A stretch of DNA of 18,912 nucleotides from Lientehia sp934351765 (GTDB taxonomy: Bacteria > Bacillota > Clostridia > Lachnospirales > Lachnospiraceae), in the NCBI RefSeq assembly GCF_052118925.1, contig NZ_JBQKGG010000023.1, positions 1 to 18,912 of the forward strand, given 5' to 3'. Each line of letters begins with the position of its first letter. Positions within the stretch are counted from its first letter, which is position 1. The notes beneath the pieces were generated by a model. That model saw only the letters and a list, made by a program, of their open reading frames with translations, made no database searches and had not been told where the DNA came from. The position numbers were made by a program, and so were the translations under genes. Shown here piece by piece: positions 5,237 to 13,105 of this stretch.

Positions 5237-5646
5237 TGCCAATCTATAAAAGGTGCAGCAGGTGCGGAAAGCGGATCCCATCCGGGAGCAAATGCTCCTG
5301 CGGGAAAGAACGGCACCGGGAGTATGACCGATACAGCCGGGATAAAAGGAGCAAAGAGTTTTATGACAGCAGCGAGTGGGAACGAGCGCGGCAGCAGGCG
5401 CTGGATCTGGACGATGGCATTGATGTGTACCTGTACATGACAAGCGGAGAGATCAAGGCGGCTGACACGTTGCATCATATCGTACCGTTAAAGGATGACT
5501 GGGACAGGAGACTGGATCCGAGGAACCTGATGAGCCTGCATCACGACACACACAGTATGATAGAGAGAGATTATAAAAAAAATAAGCCTGAAATGATTGA
5601 AAAACTTAGCAAAATGCTCAGAGATTACAGAAAACAAAAGGGGTAG
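5236..5646 (+). CDS. HNH endonuclease, packaging-associated
   Basis: 136-residue HNH nuclease. Residues 7-22 hold a CxxC...CxC zinc cluster (C7, C10, C20, C22) as in phage HNH proteins. The HNH core is at 78-110: L-H80-H81-IVPL, N97 in PRNLMSL, and H106 in HDTHS. The middle Cys often found in the core (SLC) is His here. Proteins of this type lie directly before the small terminase gene in cos-type phages and act with terminase to cut at cos. The start at ATG 5236 is in a TGATG overlap with the previous gene; the ribosome binding site is weak (GGTGAGA), so translation probably depends on coupling. A likely cos region follows at once. Confidence 0.93.
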   Translation: MPIYKRCSRCGKRIPSGSKCSCGKERHREYDRYSRDKRSKEFYDSSEWERARQQALDLDDGIDVYLYMTSGEIKAADTLHHIVPLKDDWDRRLDPRNLMSLHHDTHSMIERDYKKNKPEMIEKLSKMLRDYRKQKG

Positions 5647-5746
5647 GGGGGATCGAAAAAGTTTGGAGCAATCGCTCCAGACCGCACGCCTCCCTTTCTT
5701 CACGCAATTTTCTAAATAAAAGTTCCAGAGAAAGGAGGAGGGGCAG
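5647..5746 (+). other. probable cos region between HNH and TerS
   Basis: This 100-base non-coding gap holds a G run and ATCGAAAAAGTTT (about 5645-5664), a TGGAGC-AATC-GCTCCA hairpin (5664-5679), and a GC-rich block GACCGCACGCCTCCC (5680-5694), followed by AT-rich sequence. The order G run, AAAAAGTTT, then GACCGC-like block between HNH and TerS resembles what I recall from cos-type Firmicutes phages. The exact nick sites cannot be read from sequence. Confidence 0.45.
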
Positions 5747-6199
5747 ATGGGAAGAGCACGGATCCCACTGGCAGACCAAAAAGGGAACATCACAAGCATT
5801 GATAAACTCAAGCGCCAGGCGGAAGAAAAGGCAGTCAAGACCGGAACCTCCCAGCTGACCAGGCCTCCGGATGAGCTGATCGATGATACAGCAAAAAAAG
5901 AATGGAAACGGGTGGTTCCGCAGCTTAAAGCGACCGGAATCATCGGGAATCTGGACCGGGCGAACATCATCGGCTACTGCAATGCATACGCGCTGTACCG
6001 GAGGGCGCTGCGGGAACTGGTGGACGGCACAGCGATGGCGGGACAGAAAGAACGATCCGATCAGATCCGGTTCTGGCAGAAAGAATACCGGGACTTCGGG
6101 AAGCTCTGCGGAATGACCTTTGACTCCCGGTTAAAGGCGGCAGCAGTCCAGACAAAGAAAGAGGAGGACGCTCTGGAAGAAAGGTTCGGCGGGATCTGA
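5747..6199 (+). CDS. terS: terminase small subunit, P27 family
   Basis: 150 residues. This is the DNA-recognition subunit of the packaging motor; it binds the packaging start site and recruits TerL. P27-type features are the Gly/Arg-rich start (MGRARIPLADQKGN), a helical core with PPDELIDDTAKKEWKRVVPQLKATGII (residues 40-66), then LDRANIIGYCNAYALYRRA (69-87) and an ending with FGLTP-like FGKLCGMTFDSR (117-128). The start ATG has the strong site AAAGGAGGAGGGG (5731-5743). The stop overlaps the TerL start as TGATG. Its position directly after the HNH gene and likely cos region is typical. Confidence 0.94.
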   Translation: MGRARIPLADQKGNITSIDKLKRQAEEKAVKTGTSQLTRPPDELIDDTAKKEWKRVVPQLKATGIIGNLDRANIIGYCNAYALYRRALRELVDGTAMAGQKERSDQIRFWQKEYRDFGKLCGMTFDSRLKAAAVQTKKEEDALEERFGGI

Positions 6200-7950
6200 T
6201 GACAATACTGGAGGAACTCAAACAGTACGCAGAAGACTGCATAGCAGGAACGATTATCAGTTGCCGGAAACACAAATGGGCCTGCCAGCGTTTTCTGAAC
6301 GATGTAGACAAGATGGAGAGCGATCCGGATTATCCATATACCTGGGACGAGCGGCAGGCGCAGAACATCGTGGAATGGTTTTCCCTCCTGCGCCACAGCA
6401 AAGGCGTCTTGGCCGGCCAGCCGATCGAGCTGACGACCTGGCAGAAGTTCCGGCACTGCCAGCTGTACGGCTGGCGGGAAAAGAAGACCGGATATAAGCG
6501 ATTCCTGAAAACCTTTACGGAGGTTGCCAGAAAAAACTCGAAGTCACTGGACGAGGCCGGAATTGCTCTGTATGAGATATCGGTCATGGCGACCAAAAAC
6601 CATGAGGTCTATGAATATTACACAGCAGGTGTAAAGAGAGATCAGTCCAAGATCGTATTTAACGAGGCGGGGCTGATGCTCAAAGGATCGCCGCTCCGGT
6701 CAAAGTTTAAGGTAACCAGAGATTCCATTGAGCATATCCGGACGGGGAGCTTTATCAAAGCACTCAGCGCGGAGGACGGGCAAAAGGGAGACGGCACCAA
6801 CCCGGCCGGTCTGATCCTGGACGAATATCATCAGCATCGGACCACCGAGTTTTACGACCTTGGCCTTGGATCTAACACGAAAGAATCCCTGCTTATGATC
6901 ATCACCACCGCAGGGAGAGATCTGACCTATCCCTGCTATGTGACCGAGTACGCATATTGCTCCAAGGTATTGGATCCAAACTCCGATATAGAGAATGATC
7001 GATACCTGATCGATATCTGCGAACTGGATACGGAAGACTATGAGAACATCGAGAATGTCGGAAATGAGGAGCTCTGGTATAAAGCGAATCCGATCCGGAT
7101 GTCTTATGAAAAGGGCCGGGAGAAGATCCGGGAAGAGTATAAGATTGCAAAAGAGATCCCGGAGCACATGACCGCATTTCTGACCAAGTGCATGAATGTC
7201 TGGGTGCAGGCAAAAGAAAACGGCTATATGGATATGGCCAAATGGAAAGCCTGCCAGGTGGACGAAATTCCGATTGGTACAACGGGAATGAGTGTCTATG
7301 TGGGATTCGATATGTCGGCCAAGACCGACTTGACCTCAGTGGCGTTTATCATTCCGTTTGAATCGGACGAAACAGACAATGACGAGAAGAAAGTGATCAA
7401 GTATATCGTATATTCCCATTCCTTTGTTCCGAACCGGGAAAAGCTGGCCGAGAGAAAGGCGAAGGATAAAGTGGACTATGATGCCTGGGAGCGGATGGGC
7501 TTCCTGACCGTGACCGATACACCGATCGTTGATCAGAGCGCGGTCATGCGGTATGTCCTGAAAACCTGTAAAGAGCATGACTGGAAGATCGAGACCTTGT
7601 GTTTCGACCCGGCCAATGCCTCAAAGCTCATGATGGATCTGGCAGATGAAGGCTACGATGTGGAAGAAGTGTTCCAGAGCCATAAATCCCTGAACGAATC
7701 CACGCAGGGCTTCCGGGAACAGGTTTACTCCCGGAATATCCTGTATACCTATAACCCGGTCCTCAATTTTGCCATGAGCAATGCAGTGGTCCGGAAGAAT
7801 AACGGCCTGATCAAGATCGACAAGGATGCAACCACAAAACGGATCGACCCGGTGGATGCGGTCCTGTGTGCCTATAAGCTGGCAATGTATCATACCTTCC
7901 ACGCTTCGACCATGGAGGCAATCGACAAGTTTTTGGAAAGTGACTGGTGA
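6199..7950 (+). CDS. terL: terminase large subunit (Terminase_1 type)
   Basis: 583 residues: ATP-driven packaging motor and genome-cutting nuclease. ATPase part: a Walker-A-like loop EVARKNSKS (108-116), Walker B LILDE (205-209) with catalytic E209, and coupling motif IITTAG (234-239). Nuclease part: D371 in VGFDMSAKTD, D470 in CFDP, and D550/D553 in DPVDAVLCAY, which line up with the RNase H-like acidic residues. The Walker A loop has Ser where Gly is usual (RKNGKS). Length is normal for the family. The start ATG overlaps the TerS stop (TGATG) and the end overlaps the portal start by 4 bases, so the packaging genes are translated in series. Confidence 0.97.
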   Translation: MTILEELKQYAEDCIAGTIISCRKHKWACQRFLNDVDKMESDPDYPYTWDERQAQNIVEWFSLLRHSKGVLAGQPIELTTWQKFRHCQLYGWREKKTGYKRFLKTFTEVARKNSKSLDEAGIALYEISVMATKNHEVYEYYTAGVKRDQSKIVFNEAGLMLKGSPLRSKFKVTRDSIEHIRTGSFIKALSAEDGQKGDGTNPAGLILDEYHQHRTTEFYDLGLGSNTKESLLMIITTAGRDLTYPCYVTEYAYCSKVLDPNSDIENDRYLIDICELDTEDYENIENVGNEELWYKANPIRMSYEKGREKIREEYKIAKEIPEHMTAFLTKCMNVWVQAKENGYMDMAKWKACQVDEIPIGTTGMSVYVGFDMSAKTDLTSVAFIIPFESDETDNDEKKVIKYIVYSHSFVPNREKLAERKAKDKVDYDAWERMGFLTVTDTPIVDQSAVMRYVLKTCKEHDWKIETLCFDPANASKLMMDLADEGYDVEEVFQSHKSLNESTQGFREQVYSRNILYTYNPVLNFAMSNAVVRKNNGLIKIDKDATTKRIDPVDAVLCAYKLAMYHTFHASTMEAIDKFLESDW

Positions 7951-9230
7951 CAAAAATGGGAATTTGGACAAGACTGAAAAACGCGGCAGCAGAACTGACA
8001 AGGCCGGAAGTGAGCCTGGAGGACAGGGAACTGCTGGAATGGCTGGGAATCCAGACAACAGGAGGAAAGCCAATCCAGGAAGTGACTTATTACACCTGCC
8101 TCAAAATGCTTTCGGAGACCATCGGAAAGCTGCCGCTTAAATATTATCAGAACACGGAAAAGGGACGGATCCGGGCGGCGCCTACCAGGGCAGGATATCT
8201 GATGAGTGTCCGTCCGAATCCGTTTATGACGCCGACTACGCTCTGGACTGCGGTGGAAATGAACTGCCAGCATTATGGAAACGGGTATATCTGGCTGAGA
8301 GGCAGGTTTCTTCCGGCCGGAACATACGGCGGGGAATATGAACTGCTGGATCTGTGGCCCATGCGGTCCGACTGCGTGACCGTGCTCATGGACGATGCGG
8401 GCGTATTTGGCGGCAAGGGGAATATCTACTACCAGTACGCCGATCCGAAGAGCGGGGAGCTGTACATGCTCCGGAACGAAGAAGTCCTGCACTTTAAGAC
8501 CTGGTATACACTTGACGGGTATATGGGTGCACCGGTGCGGGAGATCCTGCGGGCAACGGTGGACGGCGCCGGAGCCAGCCAGGACTACATGAACAAGCTG
8601 TATAAAAACGGCCTGACGGCAGGAATGATAATGCAGTACACCGGAGATCTGGAAGATGATAAGGTGCGGAAGCTGCAGAAGAAGTTTGCGGACCGGCTCA
8701 CAGGGCCGCAGAATGCCGGGAGGGTGATCCCGATCCCCATGGGGCTTACTTTGACACCGCTCAACATGAGCCTCACAGACGCACAGTTTTTTGAACTGCG
8801 GAAGTACTCGGCACTGCAGATCGCCGGAGCCTTTGGCATAAAGCCGAATCAGATCAACGACTATGACAAGTCCAGCTATTCCAACAGCGAGACTCAGCAG
8901 CTGGCATTTCTGGTGGACACCATGAGCTACCGGCTGAAAGCCTATGAGGAGGAGATCAACGCCAAGATCCTGACACCGCAGGAGGACAAAGGGCAGTTCT
9001 TTTATAAATTCAACGAGAAGGCAATCCTTCGGACCGACAGCAAGACCCAGATGGAGAATCTGGCGAAAGCAGTCAACAACGGATTTTATACCGCGAATGA
9101 AGCCAGGGAATATCTGGATATGCCGGCGAAAGAAGGCGGCGATGTCCTGATGGTCAATGGAAATTATATCCCGATCACTCAGATCGGGACACAGTACGGG
9201 AAAGGAGGTGAGGGGGATGGCAACGATTAA
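7947..9230 (+). CDS. portal protein, HK97 family
   Basis: 427 residues, typical length for HK97-type portals. This protein forms the dodecameric ring at one head vertex through which DNA is packaged and ejected and onto which connectors dock. Recognisable blocks are an N-terminal MGIWTRLKN, YYTCLKMLSETIGKLPLKYY (about 49-68), PNPFMT near 92-97, VLHFKTWYTLDGYMGAPV (about 179-196), and the ring core with FGIKPNQINDYDKSSYSNSETQQLAF (about 295-320). I prefer GTG 7947, six bases after GGAAAG (7935-7940) and in a GTGA overlap with TerL; ATG 7956 is possible. The C-terminal tail overlaps the protease start, where a strong AAAGGAGGTGA site lies. Confidence 0.95.
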   Translation: MTKMGIWTRLKNAAAELTRPEVSLEDRELLEWLGIQTTGGKPIQEVTYYTCLKMLSETIGKLPLKYYQNTEKGRIRAAPTRAGYLMSVRPNPFMTPTTLWTAVEMNCQHYGNGYIWLRGRFLPAGTYGGEYELLDLWPMRSDCVTVLMDDAGVFGGKGNIYYQYADPKSGELYMLRNEEVLHFKTWYTLDGYMGAPVREILRATVDGAGASQDYMNKLYKNGLTAGMIMQYTGDLEDDKVRKLQKKFADRLTGPQNAGRVIPIPMGLTLTPLNMSLTDAQFFELRKYSALQIAGAFGIKPNQINDYDKSSYSNSETQQLAFLVDTMSYRLKAYEEEINAKILTPQEDKGQFFYKFNEKAILRTDSKTQMENLAKAVNNGFYTANEAREYLDMPAKEGGDVLMVNGNYIPITQIGTQYGKGGEGDGND

Positions 9231-9888
9231 CATCAGGGGAGATATTGTCGGGAACGATGACAAATGGATCTATGACTGGTTTGACATGGAAGCAACCTGT
9301 CCGAAGGATGTGACCGACATCATCCAGGCAGCCGAAGAGGGAGAGGAGATCGAGGTACTGATCAACTCCGGAGGCGGATCCGTGATGGCAGGACAGGAGA
9401 TCTACAGTGCACTGGCCAAAAGCCGGAATGTAATCATCCGGATCCAGAGCCTGGCCGGAAGTGCTGCAGGCGTGGTGGCAATGGCCGGTCACAGTACCAT
9501 CAGTCCGGTGGCGATGATCATGATCCATAACGTGTCCCTGTCCGGTGCGTCCGGAGATTATCACGATATGCAGAAAAACGCCGAAATTCTGAAACAGATG
9601 AATGCAGCGATGGCATCGGCATATACCCAGAAATCCGGGAGACCGCTGGACGAGATCCTGAAGCTGATGGACAAAGAGACATGGCTTACCGCAAATCAGT
9701 GCCTGGATTATGGCTTTGTGGATGAGATCGAAACCGGGCAGCAGTCGGTGGTCTACACCAACAGCTACAGCGGGATGTGGCTGACAGATGAGATCCGGCA
9801 GAAAGCCATGGAACAGCGGGCGGAAAAAGAAGCCCGGGAAGAAGAAAAGAAACAGTTGTTAGAGGATTTGGATCTGTATGGGGTCTAG
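9217..9888 (+). CDS. ClpP-like prohead maturation protease
   Basis: 223 residues. Phage ClpP-class serine peptidase that cuts the capsid delta domain during head maturation. The fold signals are clear: INSGGGSVMAGQEIYSAL (50-66), the nucleophile region LAGSAAGVVAMAG (79-91) where S82 aligns with the ClpP active serine, and IMIHN (101-105) with catalytic H104; D152 in MDKETWLTA is a likely third member. GFVDEI (166-171) ends the protease domain and a Lys/Glu-rich helix follows. The start ATG is 6 bases after a near-perfect AAAGGAGGTGAG (9201-9212) lying in the end of the portal gene. It sits between portal and capsid genes as expected, and a hairpin covers the next gene's ribosome binding site. 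Confidence 0.95.
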   Translation: MATINIRGDIVGNDDKWIYDWFDMEATCPKDVTDIIQAAEEGEEIEVLINSGGGSVMAGQEIYSALAKSRNVIIRIQSLAGSAAGVVAMAGHSTISPVAMIMIHNVSLSGASGDYHDMQKNAEILKQMNAAMASAYTQKSGRPLDEILKLMDKETWLTANQCLDYGFVDEIETGQQSVVYTNSYSGMWLTDEIRQKAMEQRAEKEAREEEKKQLLEDLDLYGV

Positions 9889-9889
9889 G

Positions 9890-9913
9890 TCCTTTTTTCA
9901 TACCAAAAAAGGA
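9890..9913 (+). promoter_or_regulatory. hairpin sequestering the capsid ribosome binding site
   Basis: TCCTTTTTT (9890-9898) is fully complementary to AAAAAAGGA (9905-9913) around the 6-base loop CATACC. The right arm contains most of the capsid gene's AAGGAG site. The protease stop codon is at 9886-9888, so a ribosome finishing the protease would disrupt the left arm and free the site. It is not a convincing terminator, as the T run is in the left arm. Confidence 0.55.
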
Positions 9914-9922
9914 GAGAAGAGG

Positions 9923-11182
9923 ATGAACAAGAAGTTATTAGAGCTGCTTGACAAGATCAATGAGAAGAAGCTGGAAGTGAAGAATCTGGCCGAGCAGGGG
10001 AAGCTGGAGGAGGCAAAAGCCGCCAAGGACGAGCTTAAGAACATGCAGACCCAGTTCGATCTGTTAAAGGATCTGGATGACACCGCGCTTGCCGGTGCGC
10101 AGAATGCCATGGTTTCCGGAACCGGAGTAAAGCCGCTGGAAAAGAAGGATGCAGTGAAAGAGTTTGCCGAGGCAGCAAGAAACGGTTTTCGGAACGCAGT
10201 AACAGGAATGAGTGAAGGAACTCAGGCAGACGGCGGTTATACCGTGCCGGAGGACATCCAGACCATGATCAATACGTACCGGGATGCCAAGTTCTCCCTG
10301 ATGAGCTTGGTAAGAGTGGAAAACGTAACAACCAACAAGGGAGCGCGGACCTTTAAGAAGCGTGCACAGCAGACCGGATTTACAAAGGTCGGCGAGAAGG
10401 GCAAGATTCCGGGCAAGGAAACCCCGCAGTTTGAGCGGATCGATTATGAGATTGCCAAGTATGCGGGATATTTCCCGGTGACGAACGAACTGCTGGCGGA
10501 CAGCGATGCGAACATCGCCGGAACGCTGACGGAATGGATCGGCGATGAATCCAGGGTAACCGCCAACAACCTGATCCTGGAAGAGATCCATAAGAAGGCA
10601 GCAGTGAATGTAAAGGATCTGGATGGAATCAAGAAGGTCCTGAATGTGGATCTTGGCGCTGCCTTTAAGGCAACAGCGTCCATTGTGACCAACGACAACG
10701 GCCTCCAGTACCTGGATACCTTAAAGGATAACAACGGCAGATATCTCCTGTCTCCCGATCCGTCGGAGCCGATGCAGATGAGACTGGCAGCAGGCGCGGC
10801 GTATATCCCGGTGCAGGTAGTACCCAACACCGATCTGCCAAACGCAGAAGAGTACGTACAGACCCAGGATAAGGATGTCGTAGCCGGAAAAACTTACTAC
10901 ACCAAGGGCAGCGGAACCTATGATCCGGTTGTCGGACCGACGAAAACAAATATCGGAACCTACTATGAGATCGAATCCAGAATCCCCATGATCATCGGCG
11001 ACCTGAACGAGGGCATCTGGTATTTTGACCGGGCCCAGAGAACCATCATGGTATCCACCACGGCGGCAGTCGGTGACCTCAATGCGTTTGAGGAGGATCT
11101 GACCATTTACCGTGCGATTGAGCGGGAGGATGTCCAGACCAGAGACGCAGAGGCATTTGTTAACGGCTATATCGTAGCTTAG
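9923..11182 (+). CDS. major capsid protein, HK97 fold, with small inserted domain
   Basis: 419 residues. The first about 65 residues are a charged coiled coil (KLLELLDKINEKKLEVKNLA), the scaffold-like delta domain removed by the protease; the mature protein probably begins somewhere around residues 90-105 (inference). Then come the N-arm/P-domain blocks (ADGGYTVPEDI, 102-111; GARTFKKRAQQTGFTKVGEKG, 140-160, with the E-loop region) and the A domain with LLSPDPSEP (275-283). Residues about 308-350 are an inserted segment, EYVQTQDKD..AGKTYYTKGSG.YDPV..NIGTYYE, lying where HK97-type capsids normally pass directly to the IIGDL strand (357-361). The ATG at 9923 follows GGAG by 8 bases. High expression is expected; a hairpin may control its start. 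Confidence 0.95.
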   Translation: MNKKLLELLDKINEKKLEVKNLAEQGKLEEAKAAKDELKNMQTQFDLLKDLDDTALAGAQNAMVSGTGVKPLEKKDAVKEFAEAARNGFRNAVTGMSEGTQADGGYTVPEDIQTMINTYRDAKFSLMSLVRVENVTTNKGARTFKKRAQQTGFTKVGEKGKIPGKETPQFERIDYEIAKYAGYFPVTNELLADSDANIAGTLTEWIGDESRVTANNLILEEIHKKAAVNVKDLDGIKKVLNVDLGAAFKATASIVTNDNGLQYLDTLKDNNGRYLLSPDPSEPMQMRLAAGAAYIPVQVVPNTDLPNAEEYVQTQDKDVVAGKTYYTKGSGTYDPVVGPTKTNIGTYYEIESRIPMIIGDLNEGIWYFDRAQRTIMVSTTAAVGDLNAFEEDLTIYRAIEREDVQTRDAEAFVNGYIVA

Positions 11183-11193
11183 GAGGTGACGGG

Positions 11194-11493
11194 ATGCTGG
11201 AGGACAAGCTGCCCGCAGTAAAGAGACGCTGCGGGATTGCAGACGGGATCAATGTATATGATGAAGAGATCGCCGCCTATCTGGATGACTGCGAGCAGGA
11301 TCTGAAGGCCTCCGGCGTCACCGAGGCCGTCTTGCAGACGGAAGAGCATCAAAACCAGATCCTGACAGCCGCGACGCTGTATGTCAAAGCATATCTGGGA
11401 AATGACCGGGCCGATACGGAGAAATATCTGGATCTGTACCGGAAAAAGGTGTTCCGCCTGACGCTGGAAGGAGATGACGGACTTGTGGGATAG
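11194..11493 (+). CDS. head-tail connector, gp6-like
   Basis: 99 residues, all-helical. Matches the gp6/gp15-like DNA-packaging connector family that forms the ring under the portal: a start with LPAVKRRCGI (6-15), a helix EEIAAYLDDCEQDLKASGV (24-42), then the conserved LTAATLYVKAYLGNDRADTEKYLDLYRK (57-84), including the aromatic Y-x-K-x-Y core. AGGAGGTGA (11181-11189) overlaps the capsid stop codon and sits 4 bases before the ATG, so it is a strong coupled start. The end overlaps the next gene by 20 bases. Confidence 0.9.
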   Translation: MLEDKLPAVKRRCGIADGINVYDEEIAAYLDDCEQDLKASGVTEAVLQTEEHQNQILTAATLYVKAYLGNDRADTEKYLDLYRKKVFRLTLEGDDGLVG

Positions 11494-11803
11494 ATCGATC
11501 GCGCTGCCGAAGGAAAAGGTACGAAAGCAGGAACCTGGGGGATTTGTGACCGAGGAATGGACCTATCTCCGGGGAATCCCCGCATCCGCGCTGGATGCGA
11601 CAAGATCCGATGAGCTCCTGGCGAACCAGTGCGGGTATGGGGCGGATCTGGTGGTGGAGATCCAGGACTGCAACTATAACGGTGCCTCTTTTTTTGTGGA
11701 TGAAAGCACCGGAGAGATTTATGAGATCAAACGGACATACCGCCCCAACCGGTCCATGCTGATCCAGCTCACCGGAGAGAGGAGAGATCATGGCAAGATT
11801 TGA
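11474..11803 (+). CDS. head-tail adaptor / head closure protein
   Basis: 109 residues by the ATG at 11474. The beta-rich profile and position (second connector gene) fit the Phage head-tail adaptor family: an opening WDRSIALPKEKVRK, WTYLRGIPASALDATRSDELLANQCGY in the middle (about 29-55), and YEIKRTYRPNRSMLIQLTGE near the end, where such proteins have a similar 'ykI..i......l.l.le' pattern. It would plug or close the head below the connector ring and join the tail. The start is uncertain: GGAG (11470-11473) abuts the ATG, while an in-frame TTG at 11483 is 9 bases away and may be the true start. It overlaps the neighbours on both sides. Confidence 0.8.
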   Translation: MTDLWDRSIALPKEKVRKQEPGGFVTEEWTYLRGIPASALDATRSDELLANQCGYGADLVVEIQDCNYNGASFFVDESTGEIYEIKRTYRPNRSMLIQLTGERRDHGKI

Positions 11804-12185
11804 GGTCGAGGGACTGGATGAATTACTGAAAAATATGACGTTTTTGGATGCAGACAGGCTTGCACCGATGATGTTAGAAGAGGCAGCGCCTCCCCTGGAA
11901 GCAAACGTGAAAAGAAGAGCAGGATCGCATAGAGATACGGGAGCGATGGAAACGTCCATCAAAACAACTCGACCGCATAAAAATGGAAATGGATATTCCA
12001 TTTGCACCAGGCCGACCGGAAAGGACAAAAAAGGAGTCCGAAACATGGAAAAGGCTGTGTACATGGAATTTGGAACATCCAAGCAGGCAGCCACACCGAT
12101 CATCTCTCCGGCGGTCCGGGAATCGGAAGCCGCTGTGCTGGAGAAGATGCAGGAAGTCTTTGACCGGGAGGTGGGAAGCAAGTGA
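11790..12185 (+). CDS. HK97 gp10-like head-tail joining protein
   Basis: 131 residues. The pattern is that of the HK97-gp10 family: an N-terminal VEGLDELLKNM (6-16), LEEAAPPLEANVKRRAGSHRDTGAMETSIK (29-58), where the 'TGxLxxSI' motif is seen as DTGAMETSI, and the characteristic AVYMEFGTSKQAATPIISPA (89-108). These proteins lie at the head-tail junction or help complete the tail. The ATG at 11790 follows GGAGAGA and overlaps the previous gene by 14 bases. The stop overlaps a GTG start in a GTGA junction with the next gene. Confidence 0.92.
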   Translation: MARFEVEGLDELLKNMTFLDADRLAPMMLEEAAPPLEANVKRRAGSHRDTGAMETSIKTTRPHKNGNGYSICTRPTGKDKKGVRNMEKAVYMEFGTSKQAATPIISPAVRESEAAVLEKMQEVFDREVGSK

Positions 12186-12514
12186 CAACCTTCGAGAAAA
12201 TTGTGGAGGCGGTCAAGCCGTTTGGCTATCCGTATGAGCCGGATGTGTACCGAGGATCAGAGGCAGAACGGTGGATCACCTACAACTATTCGGACGATTA
12301 TGCGTCGGAATTTGCAGACGATGAACCGGCGGTGGTGATCGCCACCGTGCAGGTCCATCTGTTCCTGCCGATCCGGGAGGATTTTTACAAAATTAAGCAG
12401 CAGATCCGGAAAGCACTGTTTGCCCAGGGATTTACCTATCCCGAAATCACAGTGCTGACCGAAAACGAAAGTATCCGTCACATCATTTTTGAATGCGACA
12501 TCGAGGAAGAATAA
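12182..12514 (+). CDS. tail terminator / tail completion protein (probable)
   Basis: 110 residues. It lies between the gp10-like gene and the tail tube gene, where siphophages encode the tail terminator. It has the expected small alpha/beta layout: an N-terminal helix (FEKIVEAVKPFGYP), two strands with AVVIATVQVHLFLPIRED (50-67), a helix YKIKQQIRKALFAQGFTY (69-86), and a last strand IRHIIFECDIEEE. The sequence itself carries no unique motif, so the assignment rests on position and general pattern. The GTG start overlaps the previous stop (GTGA). After its stop a small GCCC-ATGA-GGGC hairpin (from about 12518) precedes the tube gene's ribosome binding site. Confidence 0.72.
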   Translation: MTTFEKIVEAVKPFGYPYEPDVYRGSEAERWITYNYSDDYASEFADDEPAVVIATVQVHLFLPIREDFYKIKQQIRKALFAQGFTYPEITVLTENESIRHIIFECDIEEE

Positions 12515-12544
12515 CTTGCCCATGAGGGCAGAGAGGAGAAGTAT

Positions 12545-13099
12545 ATGGCATTTATCGGACTGAGAAACCCTTATATCGGGGCAAGAAAAGAAGATGGGAA
12601 GTATGAAGCGCCGTTCCAGTTAGGAAAAGCGGTGTCTTTGAATATTACCCCCAATTTTGCGGAAGGCAGCCTTTACGCAAACGATGAGCTGTCGGAGTAT
12701 GACAAGGAATTTACCAATGCGGATGTGACACTGGGAACCAGTACCATCCCCATTGAGGCACAGATGCCCATGTTCGGGCATACCGTTGAGACAACCGGAT
12801 CCAAAAAGGGAGTGACCTACAACCGCGACGACCAAAGCGGCTATGTGGGATTTGGATTTATTTCGGTGGAAAAAGTAAACGGTGTGCGGTCTTTTGTGGC
12901 AGCATTCCTTCCCAAGGTTAAGTTCACGGAGCCCTCCGATGATTACGAGACCAAGGGTGAGAGCATCACCTACAAGACTCCGTCCATTACCGGAAAGGCA
13001 ACCGCAGACGATGACGGCGTGTGGAAGGAGACGGATGTCTTTGCCACCGAGGCGGAAGCAGTATCCTGGATCACCGGAAAGTTTACAACGGCGGCTTAA
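12545..13099 (+). CDS. major tail tube protein, phi13 type
   Basis: 184 residues. Fits the phi13-family major tail proteins: a start with MAFIGLRNPYIGARKEDGKY, a region with SLNITPNFAEGSLYANDELSEYDKEF (31-56), then VTLGTSTIPIEAQMPMFGHT (61-80) and GYVGFGFISVEKVNGVRSFVAAFLPKVKF (99-127), ending in the GKATADDDGVWKETDVFATEAEA-type tail. These proteins stack as hexameric rings to form the tail tube. The ATG is preceded by GAGAGGAG (12531-12538). A strong hairpin follows at 13106. Expected to be among the most expressed genes, with hundreds of copies per particle. Confidence 0.93.
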   Translation: MAFIGLRNPYIGARKEDGKYEAPFQLGKAVSLNITPNFAEGSLYANDELSEYDKEFTNADVTLGTSTIPIEAQMPMFGHTVETTGSKKGVTYNRDDQSGYVGFGFISVEKVNGVRSFVAAFLPKVKFTEPSDDYETKGESITYKTPSITGKATADDDGVWKETDVFATEAEAVSWITGKFTTAA

Positions 13100-13105
13100 C
13101 TATAA

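Noticed and set aside
7890..9263. Long open frame of 457 codons on the minus strand across the portal gene
   Set aside because: It is antisense to a clear HK97 portal gene, has no ribosome binding site of note and no recognisable domain; GC-rich codon use of the portal gene keeps the opposite frame open.
12516..12532. Short hairpin TGCCC-ATGA-GGGCA before the tail tube gene
   Set aside because: Only 5 base pairs and no T run; too weak to list as a terminator or regulator by itself.
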